The notes under the pieces are model-generated. The model ran no database searches, had not been told where the DNA came from, and saw only the letters and a list, made by a program, of their open reading frames with translations. The position numbers were made by a program, and so were the translations under genes. 64,000 bases of DNA from Paenibacillus sp. 1781tsa1 (GTDB lineage Bacteria > Bacillota > Bacilli > Paenibacillales > Paenibacillaceae), in NCBI RefSeq assembly GCF_024159265.1, contig NZ_JAMYWY010000001.1, positions 6,510,001-6,574,000 of the forward strand, written 5' to 3'. Positions 34,215 through 41,879 of this stretch are shown here, piece by piece. Numbering within the stretch: position 1 is the first letter of the stretch; each line of letters begins with the position of its first letter.

Positions 34215-35678
34215 TTATTTTCCATCCTGTGACGGCATATGTGCAGAAATATCCACACCAAGTCCATGAGCCAAACGTCCGCCAAGCTGTCCATCCGCCC
34301 GGAAGAAGTGGCACAGGGCACGCATTTGAATATCAACAGATACTCCCTTGAGGTCATTGATCAGATTATCCAGCAAATGCTGCTGCTCTACAGGGGTAAA
34401 TGAACGGAAAAGCTCTCCTGCTTGCGTGTAATCATCCGTTTTTTCGATTTTCTCGCGTGTAACATGCCCTTGCAATGGAACCTGACTGTCCCGGTATGCC
34501 GGATCTTCCTGCGGGCTGTTTCCGGAACTGTTCGGTTCATAGTTCACCGGAGATGGGTCCTGATTCACATTCATGAGTCCATCACGCTGGTGATTACGAA
34601 CAGGTGCGTACGGGCAATTCACCGGAATCTGCAAATAGTTCGTTCCAAGACGGTGCCGCTGTGTATCTGGATAGGAAAATAGGCGTCCTTGCAGCAATTT
34701 GTCTTCGGAAGGCTCAATTCCGGGTACAAGCGCACTAGGAGAAAAGGCCGCCTGCTCCACTTCAGCAAAGAAGTTTTGCGGATTCCGATTCAGGGTCATG
34801 GTCCCTACTGTATGGAACGGCAGTACATCTTCAGGCCATGTTTTGGTTGGGTCGAGTGGATCAAAAGCAAAATCATCCATTTGCTCTGGCTTCAAGAGCT
34901 GTACCTGTAACTTCCACTGTGGGTATTGCCCGTTCTTGATATGTTCATGCAGGTCCCGGGTAGCATGATTAAAGTCTTGCCCCTGTACTTCGGCAGCTTC
35001 CTGACGAGAGAAGCCTCGTACGCCCTGTGCAGACTCCCATTTGTATTTCACATAGTGGACCTGCCCTTGTGCATTAATCCATTTGAAAGCATGTACGCCG
35101 AAACCATCCATCTCACGATAACTTGCCGGTGTGCCCAGATCTGAGAACAACCAGGTCATCATATGTGTTGATTCTGGAGAGAGGGTCATAAAGTCCCAAT
35201 ATCGGGCGGGTTCCTGAATGTTTGTATCCGGAGCCGGCTTCAGAGAGTGAACCATATCGGGAAACTTCATCGCATCACGAATGAAGAACACAGGCAGATG
35301 GTTACCGACGATATCATAGTTACCTTCCCGAGTATAGAATTTGACAGCAAATCCACGCGGATCTCGTGCAGTCTCCGGTGATCCTGTACCATGAATAACG
35401 GTCGAAAAACGAACCAGCACATCCGTCTCCGTACCCGGATCTTGCAGGAAGTCCGCTGTTGTATAAGCCTTCATACTCTGCTCCAACGTGAATACACCAT
35501 GAGCTCCGGCACCTCTTGCATGTACGACTCTTTCGGGAATACGTTCACGGTCAAAGTGGGCAATTTTCTCAATGAGATGGTAGTCTTCAAGCAGTGTCGG
35601 CCCTCTTCTGCCTGCTGTGCGGGAATTCTGGTTGTCACCTACAGGTGCTCCCTGATTCGTTGTCATACGTTCTGTCAT
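34215..35678 (-). CDS. katA: Haem catalase (monofunctional, small-subunit clade)
   Basis: Breaks H2O2 down to water and oxygen. 487 residues. Seen: RIPERVVHARGAGAHG with the distal histidine, FSTVIHGTGSPETARDPRGFAVKFYTREGNYDIVGNHLPVFFIRD with the distal asparagine, and RLFSYPDTQRHRLG with the proximal haem-ligand tyrosine. All catalytic residues are intact. Length and lack of a flavodoxin-like C-terminus place it in the small-subunit group; the symbol katA is by similarity. Strong ribosome site (GAGGAGGACGACAGG). Two PerR-like boxes lie upstream, matching the perR gene found nearby. Confidence 0.96.
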   Translation of the reverse strand: MTERMTTNQGAPVGDNQNSRTAGRRGPTLLEDYHLIEKIAHFDRERIPERVVHARGAGAHGVFTLEQSMKAYTTADFLQDPGTETDVLVRFSTVIHGTGSPETARDPRGFAVKFYTREGNYDIVGNHLPVFFIRDAMKFPDMVHSLKPAPDTNIQEPARYWDFMTLSPESTHMMTWLFSDLGTPASYREMDGFGVHAFKWINAQGQVHYVKYKWESAQGVRGFSRQEAAEVQGQDFNHATRDLHEHIKNGQYPQWKLQVQLLKPEQMDDFAFDPLDPTKTWPEDVLPFHTVGTMTLNRNPQNFFAEVEQAAFSPSALVPGIEPSEDKLLQGRLFSYPDTQRHRLGTNYLQIPVNCPYAPVRNHQRDGLMNVNQDPSPVNYEPNSSGNSPQEDPAYRDSQVPLQGHVTREKIEKTDDYTQAGELFRSFTPVEQQHLLDNLINDLKGVSVDIQMRALCHFFRADGQLGGRLAHGLGVDISAHMPSQDGK

Positions 35679-35760
35679 CCTGTCGTCCTCCTCTAATGGG
35701 TCTCACGGCTGCTATATATCTACTATTAAAATCATATTCGGCTTCGATATAAATATACAT

Positions 35761-35793
35761 TTAGACTTGATCTAACTGTTAAATTGATTCTAA
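35761..35793 (-). promoter_or_regulatory. Two candidate PerR boxes upstream of catalase
   Basis: TTAGACTTGATCTAA (35761-35775) is symmetrical in its arms. TTAAATTGATTCTAA (35779-35793) matches 11 of 14 fixed positions of the PerR consensus TTATAATnATTATAA. Centres are 18 bp apart, about 85-115 bp before the catalase start. Confidence 0.55.
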
Positions 35794-35970
35794 CATGTCA
35801 CACTCTGCTCTTGCATGAGGTTCACATGAGATTAAGATGAGATTCTTCAACACTTCATGAATGAACTATGAACATGTCTTTAAGGAAATGGTTCGGATGT
35901 ACTCTATCTATTAGGCTTTACCCGAAAATACATGAGGTGAACGATAAAATTAGGCAAGAAAAAAAGCGGA

Positions 35971-36777
35971 CTAATCCGCCAGGCGGTAGCCCACTCCTCT
36001 TACTGTTACGATATATTGAGGCGAAGACGCGTTATCGCCCAATTTTTTGCGTAAGCTTTTGATATGAACATCGACCACATTACTTCCACCCGTAAAGTCT
36101 GTCTCCCAGATATCGCTGAGCATCTCCTCACGGGAAATGACTGCACCTTTGGCATCAATCAGCTTGAGTAACAAATCATATTCGGTCTTGGTTAGATGAA
36201 TTCGGTTATTATCACGCTGCACACTCATCCGTTCACGATCGAGCCACAGATCTTTGAATCCGACACGCTGCCCTTCCTCAGGCAAAAATCCACGTTTGGG
36301 CAGAGCAGGACTGTTGCCAATCATACGCTGCACCCGGTAAAGTGCTTCCTGCGGGCGTGCAGGCCACACCAGCAATTCCTCCTGAAGCATCGGTCCACTC
36401 GCGCTGCCGATCATCTTCTCACCGACCAGATACAAACAAGGGGTTGTATGCTCAGCCTCACGATTCAATCGGCTGCTAATACCGGCAAATGCATCGATCG
36501 TTCCGGCAACAGACAGATCATAGATCAACAGATCGAAGACAAGACGCTCATGCAGATCCGGTTCCCAGCGATGAAAGACCAGTACATCGAAGCAGCTATC
36601 CGTTAAGGCCTTTACCAGTTCATGAACCTGCCCTGGCATCGGGCTAATCAGAATAACACGCCTTGTAACAGGACAATTGTCCACAAGGGGTGCTGCATCA
36701 GACAAAGCGGGTTTAACCCTAAGCGGTAAGCGGCGGCCAGGAACTTTTATTTTTACTTGATCCGTTTGTTTCTGCAT
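35971..36777 (-). CDS. OmpR/PhoB-type regulator with degenerate receiver domain
   Basis: 268 residues. The C-terminal half is a clear winged helix (HLTKTEYDLLLKLIDAKGAVISREEML, then GGSNVVDVHIKSLRKKLGD and TVRGVGYRL). The N-terminal half follows a receiver-like pattern (RRVILISPMPG, then LLIYDLSVAG), with an aspartate at the expected acceptor place in IYDLS, but the acidic pair after strand 1 is missing (SP). A basic leader of about 40 residues precedes it. No histidine kinase is adjacent. Its ATG (36777) lies inside perR with 25 bp overlap. Phosphorylation-independent control is likely but inferred. Confidence 0.85.
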   Translation of the reverse strand: MQKQTDQVKIKVPGRRLPLRVKPALSDAAPLVDNCPVTRRVILISPMPGQVHELVKALTDSCFDVLVFHRWEPDLHERLVFDLLIYDLSVAGTIDAFAGISSRLNREAEHTTPCLYLVGEKMIGSASGPMLQEELLVWPARPQEALYRVQRMIGNSPALPKRGFLPEEGQRVGFKDLWLDRERMSVQRDNNRIHLTKTEYDLLLKLIDAKGAVISREEMLSDIWETDFTGGSNVVDVHIKSLRKKLGDNASSPQYIVTVRGVGYRLAD

Positions 36778-37148
36778 TCCCCGCAGACACCTCCAAAGAC
36801 CACATGAGCATGATCGATTGCATATCCGGTTTCTTCAGCTACCTGTTTCATCCATTGTGGAGGAACCTCTGTCATCACCTCGTCCACTTTGCCGCACACT
36901 TCACACATAATGTGCTGATGATCATCCATACGGGCATCGTACCGGCTTGCTGTCTCTCCGAGTTTAAGCTCCCGTATCAATTCTTTGTCCGTCAGATAAC
37001 GAAGAGAATTATACACCGTACCATAGGCCAGATTATATCCTTGTTCCACAAGTCGATTCATAACATCAGCAGCTGTCGGGTGATCCTCCGAATGGCGCAC
37101 CACATCATATACCGCTTGCCGTTGTATCGTCAGATTTAAAGTTCTCAC
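36753..37148 (-). CDS. perR: Fur-family regulator, PerR type
   Basis: Metal-dependent repressor of peroxide-stress genes. 131 residues. Winged helix (HPTAADVMNRLVEQGYNLAYGTVYNSLRYL), the His-rich regulatory metal site (DDHQHIMCEVCGK) and two CxxC structural zinc pairs (CEVC and CGEC). The N-terminus is about 15-20 residues shorter than in B. subtilis PerR, lacking most of the first helix. GTG at 37148 is preferred since AAAGGAG is 8 nt upstream; the ATG at 37154 is only 2 nt from it. A PerR-like box lies upstream (37247-37261) and catalase is two genes downstream, which supports PerR over Fur or Zur. Confidence 0.85.
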   Translation of the reverse strand: MRTLNLTIQRQAVYDVVRHSEDHPTAADVMNRLVEQGYNLAYGTVYNSLRYLTDKELIRELKLGETASRYDARMDDHQHIMCEVCGKVDEVMTEVPPQWMKQVAEETGYAIDHAHVVFGGVCGECRNKRIK

Positions 37149-37246
37149 AACCATTTCTCCTTTATCATTGATCCATTTTATATGAAATCAGACACTGATC
37201 TTCTACTTATGATGGTCTTCCCTAAAAAGAAGGAATACATTTTGAT

Positions 37247-37261
37247 TTAGATTAAGTATAA
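37247..37261 (-). promoter_or_regulatory. Candidate PerR box upstream of perR
   Basis: TTAGATTAAGTATAA matches 11 of 14 fixed positions of the PerR consensus. It lies about 100 bp before the perR start, consistent with autoregulation. Confidence 0.5.
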
Positions 37262-37423
37262 ATCTTATTGTATATTGAAGTCAATATCCACGCCAACATC
37301 CTGTATATGCAAATAAAACACCTTTCCCAGCAATCTCCTCATAATTTTGGGATAATATGGTTCGCTACGACACCACTTTTCAGATAAAATATAGGGATGT
37401 GCGTAAAAAGGGGGGAATGTCGG

Positions 37424-38536
37424 TTGTTTAGCACTTTTTTCATTAATATCTGTGTCATGATTACGTTTATGTATGTGTCCGCGATCATCGCGAAGTTCTA
37501 TAATATCCGATTGCCTTTTCCCTCATTACGTGTTCAGTTGATCGGTGGCTTATTATTCGGTATATACGGCACGGTACTCATGAACTATTCTTTCCCTCTA
37601 AACGAGACTACGATTGTAGATCTACGGCATCTGGCCATCGTTACCGCAGCGGTATATCTGGGAGGATTGGCTTCGGTCGTTACGGGGCTTGTGATCTCGG
37701 TCCTGCGTATTCTGATGTTCGGTATATCATCCTCTGCCATAGATGCAGGATTTGTCATGACTCTGATCGGGCTGTCCGGTGTATACTTCGCCTATGCTTC
37801 CTGGTCCAGACTGACCAAAATTATTACGATGAATCTGCTCGGCATAACGTTAATCTTTATTATCCTTATGTTGAATACGGACAGCATGAATTCATTAATG
37901 AAGGTATATCCGTTACAAATGACCATTTCCTTTGTCGGTGGAATATTTATCTATTTCATCGCAGAATTCATCAATAAATCCAATGAGATGTTATTTCTTT
38001 TGGAGAGAAGAGCATCTACCGATCATCTTACCAACCTTAGCAATCGGCGACAGTTCGAAAAATCACTTCTATCGGAACTTCAGCATGCGCGGGATTACCA
38101 ACAAAAGCTGTCCTTGCTTGCCATCGATATTGACCGATTCAAAAAGGTAAACGACACCTTTGGTCATTCGGCTGGCGATGCCGTTCTGAAGCAACTCGGA
38201 CAACTTCTTGTTGAACACGCACGTTCCGCCGATATCGTATCAAGAAACGGTGGTGAAGAATTCGCTATTCTCTTGCTTGACTGTGGACAACGGCAGGCCA
38301 TGGCTATCGCCGAATCTATCCGTCAGGCAGTAGAGAAATATCACTTTGCCCTGCCTGACGGGCACACCACACGTCTAACCATCTCCATTGGTGTAGCCGT
38401 GTATCCGGATCATTGTGTGGATCATGACGATAACGACTTCTTCGAACAGGCTGACCGTGCACTATACGAAGCCAAGAATACAGGACGTAACCGTGTATGT
38501 ATCTTACCTTTACGGTCCTTCCCTCTTACACTTTAA
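37424..38536 (+). CDS. Membrane diguanylate cyclase (5TM-LYT sensor plus GGDEF)
   Basis: Makes c-di-GMP from two GTP. 370 residues. About six hydrophobic segments (to about 180) of the 5TMR-LYT type, with the conserved LPFPSLRVQLIGGLLFGIYG region. Then comes a GGDEF domain: DHLTNLSNRRQFE, DIDRFKKVNDTFGHSAGDAVL and the active-site GGEEF. An RxxD (RSAD) five residues before GGEEF is an intact inhibitory I-site. The start is TTG at 37424 because AAAAGGGGGG stands 8 nt upstream; an ATG at 37397 in frame is upstream of that site. Signal unknown. Confidence 0.9.
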   Translation: MFSTFFINICVMITFMYVSAIIAKFYNIRLPFPSLRVQLIGGLLFGIYGTVLMNYSFPLNETTIVDLRHLAIVTAAVYLGGLASVVTGLVISVLRILMFGISSSAIDAGFVMTLIGLSGVYFAYASWSRLTKIITMNLLGITLIFIILMLNTDSMNSLMKVYPLQMTISFVGGIFIYFIAEFINKSNEMLFLLERRASTDHLTNLSNRRQFEKSLLSELQHARDYQQKLSLLAIDIDRFKKVNDTFGHSAGDAVLKQLGQLLVEHARSADIVSRNGGEEFAILLLDCGQRQAMAIAESIRQAVEKYHFALPDGHTTRLTISIGVAVYPDHCVDHDDNDFFEQADRALYEAKNTGRNRVCILPLRSFPLTL

Positions 38537-38558
38537 AGCTGGCATGCTCCACTTCAAA

Positions 38559-38602
38559 AAGGGATGTCCTGCACGCCCAATCAGGCGTACAGGACATCCC
38601 TT
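38559..38602. terminator. Convergent terminator between the GGDEF and aldo/keto reductase genes
   Basis: A 19-bp stem with one mismatch (38559-38577 with 38584-38602) and a 6-nt loop. A T run follows on the minus strand (TTTTTG). On the plus strand the tail is weaker (GATTTAT). Confidence 0.8.
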
Positions 38603-38649
38603 GATTTATACCTCAATACACATCATCTCAGACGAATACCTGACTGGAA

Positions 38650-39588
38650 TCAGGCAAGTATACCCTCAATCTCCTCGATAATGGAAGCATCCAGCTTCAC
38701 GCCAGATGCAGCCGCATTTTCTTTTACCTGCTCAGGACGACTCGCCCCTACAAGTGCACTGGATACATTGTTCTGGCGCAGAATCCAGGCCAAGGCCAGT
38801 TGCCCAACCTTCAGATCCAGCTTGTCCGCCACTTCAATCAATTGACGAACTTTCCCGATGCGATCCGCATTGATCTTCCCTTCGTCCCATCCTAGCTTAG
38901 CTGCACGACTATTCTCGGGGATATCTGAAACGGACGTATATTTCCCCGTCAATAGACCTTGAGCAAGCGGGGAATATACCACTTGTCCGATACCCTTACG
39001 CTCACCCAGCGGAATAATTTCATTTTCGATATAGCGGTCAAACATATTGTACACCGGCTGATTCACCACGATATGATCCAAGAGCAATCGATCTGCTGTA
39101 CCCAAGGCAGCTTCCATCTGAGCCGCAGTCCACTGGCTGACACCAACATACAGCACTTTGCCCTGACGCACCAGATCATCGAGCGCGCGGAGTGTTTCTT
39201 CAATTGGTGTCTCGGTATGATAGCGATGGCAGTAATAGATATCCACATATTCAACGCCTAAGCGCTTCAAGCTGGCTTCACATTGTTCCTTAATATGTTT
39301 ACGAGAGAGCCCCTGGTCATTCGGACCATCCCCCATTTTGCCAAATACTTTCGTTGCAAGCACGTAGGAGTCACGAGAATACGCTTTGAGCGTCTGTCCA
39401 AGCAGTTCTTCTGCTGCACCCCGTTCGTACACATTGGCTGTATCAAAAAAGTTGATGCCTTCATCGAATGCAGTTTCAATTGATTTCACCGCATTTTCAC
39501 GTTCCACATACCCTCCGTACGTCAGCCAGCTTCCAAGGCTGATCTCGCTTACTTTCAGTCCGCTTCCACCCAATCTGCGATAATCCAT
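38650..39588 (-). CDS. Aldo/keto reductase, voltage-channel beta-subunit-like
   Basis: NADPH-dependent oxidoreductase with TIM-barrel fold. 312 residues. Seen: MDYRRLGGSGLKVSEISLGSW, FDTANVYERGAAEELLG with the catalytic Asp and Tyr, VLATKVFGK with the Lys, YCHRYH with the His, and VYSPLAQGLLTGKY and GASRPEQVKENAAA for the cofactor. The pattern matches the Kv-beta/YghZ-type AKR subgroup. ATG at 39588 (MDYRRLG) fits the family N-terminus; an ATG three codons earlier lies too close to GAGGAGG. Physiological substrate unknown. Possibly NADPH-linked detoxification. Confidence 0.92.
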   Translation of the reverse strand: MDYRRLGGSGLKVSEISLGSWLTYGGYVERENAVKSIETAFDEGINFFDTANVYERGAAEELLGQTLKAYSRDSYVLATKVFGKMGDGPNDQGLSRKHIKEQCEASLKRLGVEYVDIYYCHRYHTETPIEETLRALDDLVRQGKVLYVGVSQWTAAQMEAALGTADRLLLDHIVVNQPVYNMFDRYIENEIIPLGERKGIGQVVYSPLAQGLLTGKYTSVSDIPENSRAAKLGWDEGKINADRIGKVRQLIEVADKLDLKVGQLALAWILRQNNVSSALVGASRPEQVKENAAASGVKLDASIIEEIEGILA

Positions 39589-39708
39589 TGATTGCATATC
39601 CTCCTCTATGGTTATAAAGATGAAGTTCACATTCTATTGTAACGTAATCAGCTCGGATTAAAAGGGCTTTGACGCAGAAAATGGAAAAATCCAAAGGGGA
39701 ACAAAGAA

Positions 39709-39729
39709 GCGCACCCGTAGCAGGTGCGC
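39709..39729 (-). terminator. Weak terminator after the hybrid kinase
   Basis: GCGCACC and GGTGCGC pair perfectly with a 7-nt loop. The minus-strand tail is only moderately T-rich (TTCTTTGTTCCCC). Confidence 0.45.
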
Positions 39730-39761
39730 CAACTGAGATAACTCTCCATCCGGCTGCTCGT

Positions 39762-41399
39762 TTAAGGCAGAGTAATACTCAATGCATTCAACAGATCAGC
39801 TTGTCTGACCGGCTTCGTCAGAACAGCATCAAAGGTTTCCGCTTCATGCGGGTCAATGTGCATACCATATGGAATCAGAGCAATGACGGGCAGGTTCTCC
39901 AGCCGTTGTTTCATTTCATGTACAAAATCAACTGCGCCGCCTTCCTGTAGTCCCATATCTACAACGGCCACATCCGGCTTGAAGCCCTCCTTGATCCACT
40001 CATGCGCTACACTCGAACCTGAGGTCATATGCACATCCATCTCCCATCTGCGCATCAGGGAAGAAACACCTTGCAATATATCAGGGTCCTTGGCAAGCAG
40101 CACCTTTTTCCCTTTTAACCGCTGCTGAATACTTGCCAGTTGAGGTAACTCCCAGTATCTGCCTAAGGGAAGGGCAATATGGAATTCCGTCTCGTTCTCC
40201 CCCGCACTACTCACCTGAATACGGCCATGCATGAGAATGGCAAGATTTTGGCTTACTGCCAAACCCAGATTGCTTCCGATCAGTTTTTGGATATCCAAAT
40301 TTTCATCTTGGCCGTTTACGGTACGCAATCTCTTATCGGATAACATCTGACCGGTGTACTTCACCTTGAGCAGAAGTGTTCCCGTCTCCTCTGTGTCTTC
40401 TCCGTTCACCACTGCCGTGATGAGAACTGAGCCTTCACGCGTTGAATCAAGAGCATATTGAATGACATGTGCAAGCATCTGTCCAATCTTGGTCTCATCA
40501 CCCACAAATACTTGCGACACATTCAAATCAAGATTCAATCCCAGTTCAACATTCTTGCCCGTTGCCATTCCGGCATAGAGATAAACGGTATTTTCAATGG
40601 TGCCGACCAGATCGAACGGATCATCATGGATAACTGTTTTGCCTGCCTCATTAATATTGAAGTTCATCATATTGTTCAACAACGAGAGTAGTATATTGCC
40701 ACTCGTCTCAATCATATTTACATACTCCGATTGCTCCTCAGGCATATCCGGTGTACGCATCAGATCCGTCAGTCCCAGAATGCCGTTCAACGGATTGCGA
40801 ATCTCATGACTCATCAGCTTTAACATCTGCGATTTGGTCATGGCCTCGGATTCGGCGCGTTCTTTCTCTGCCTGGAGCTGCTCTTTCATTTGCTCCGAAT
40901 CACTCAATTTTCGTTCCTGAACATGCAAGGTGCTCTCCAGATCCACAACATATCCCAGAAAGACAGCCATCGCGTTCAGCGTCTTCATGTCCGTTTCACT
41001 GATTACATAACCAGCGTTGTCCATTAGACATATCGTTCCATATGCTTCGCCAGATCTTCGCATGATAGGTACCCCCACGAAGAAACGACTCCCAAGCCCA
41101 CTCGTGACGTCCATGGAGCGTGTCATTGGGTTCTCACATGTATTCTGGATGGTAAGAACGCTACCCTTATCTTTTAATACCAAACTGCAATATGATTCGT
41201 TAAATGAAAGCTCACTGCCTTTAACAATCAACTCTTCCGTACGATTAAAGGCCTCCAAAATGACATTCGTCACCCCATCATTCGTGGCAACGAAGATGGT
41301 ATTGACCTTCAATATCCCGCTTAATACGTCCACGATATGGGCCGCAGCTTCCTTTATGTCTTCATAGAAGCCTCTCGTAATGCCTTCTGCCGTCCCCAT
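39762..41399 (-). CDS. GAF-domain hybrid histidine kinase with degraded ATPase domain
   Basis: 545 residues: GAF domain (about 15-155, with GVPIMRRSGEAYGTICLMD), a coiled coil (about 160-190), a HisKA helix pair with phospho-acceptor in MSHEIRNPLNG, an HATPase-like region and a C-terminal receiver with acceptor Asp in VVDMGL and the late TKP lysine. The ATPase region lacks the N-box asparagine (HVIQYALDST in place of N..xNAxKFT) and the DxGxG box; only NLGLAVSQNLA resembles the G2 box. It is therefore unlikely to bind ATP normally. The receiver also lacks the usual acidic pair (AKDPD gives only part). Soluble, no membrane segment. Role probably regulatory. Confidence 0.88.
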   Translation of the reverse strand: MGTAEGITRGFYEDIKEAAAHIVDVLSGILKVNTIFVATNDGVTNVILEAFNRTEELIVKGSELSFNESYCSLVLKDKGSVLTIQNTCENPMTRSMDVTSGLGSRFFVGVPIMRRSGEAYGTICLMDNAGYVISETDMKTLNAMAVFLGYVVDLESTLHVQERKLSDSEQMKEQLQAEKERAESEAMTKSQMLKLMSHEIRNPLNGILGLTDLMRTPDMPEEQSEYVNMIETSGNILLSLLNNMMNFNINEAGKTVIHDDPFDLVGTIENTVYLYAGMATGKNVELGLNLDLNVSQVFVGDETKIGQMLAHVIQYALDSTREGSVLITAVVNGEDTEETGTLLLKVKYTGQMLSDKRLRTVNGQDENLDIQKLIGSNLGLAVSQNLAILMHGRIQVSSAGENETEFHIALPLGRYWELPQLASIQQRLKGKKVLLAKDPDILQGVSSLMRRWEMDVHMTSGSSVAHEWIKEGFKPDVAVVDMGLQEGGAVDFVHEMKQRLENLPVIALIPYGMHIDPHEAETFDAVLTKPVRQADLLNALSITLP

Positions 41400-41879
41400 G
41401 ATTCACCCCTCTTGTCTTAGCTGCACTTTCAAATCTGTATATCAGAATGTTTAATCACGTACAAGGGTTCATCAAGAATCCGAATATCTGTCACAATCTA
41501 TACTTATATGATTAACACCGTAGAAGTAAAAGAGAATCATACTCCCTGCCAATAGCCCCTTTTTGGACAAAAGCAGGTCTTGAACGGATGATTTAACAAA
41601 CCTAAATGTATTGCAAATTGCCTTTTCAGATGTTCAAAGTTCATCTTGTCCAACTTCGGTTATTTTACATGCAGAATAACTAGAAATTATACGCTTCTAC
41701 TCAGACTTTGGGAACCTTTATCCGCAGTAATTAAAGGAAAGTCCACTTTGTCCAGTAAGTTGTGTGACCATTATCACACCCAAAAAACCACATATAGTTT
41801 ATAAATGGATAATACAAATCTACATATAGTATTTAACGTGAATAAAAGGATCATCAAATCATTTTAGGAGGAACCTTAC
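41400..41879. other. Divergent promoter region of the hybrid kinase and nrdDG
   Basis: 480 bp without a gene. The right half holds the nrdD promoter with an FNR site. A 9-bp direct repeat ACATATAGT occurs at 41790-41798 and 41822-41830, 32 bp apart (three helical turns), on either side of the likely transcription start. A link to NrdR boxes was considered but the match is poor. Confidence 0.55.
41763..41778 (+). promoter_or_regulatory. FNR-type site and class II promoter of nrdDG
   Basis: TGTGA-CCATTA-TCACA is a perfect dyad identical to the Bacillus Fnr consensus TGTGA-N6-TCACA. A -10-like TTATAA lies at 41799-41804, so the site centre (41770.5) falls near -41.5 of a start at about 41811. 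That is the class II activator position and gives expression without oxygen. CRP-type proteins bind similar dyads. Confidence 0.75.

Noticed and set aside
41787..41835. NrdR boxes before nrdD
   Set aside because: The repeated ACATATAGT has the right spacing but does not fit the palindromic NrdR consensus well, so only a direct repeat is reported.
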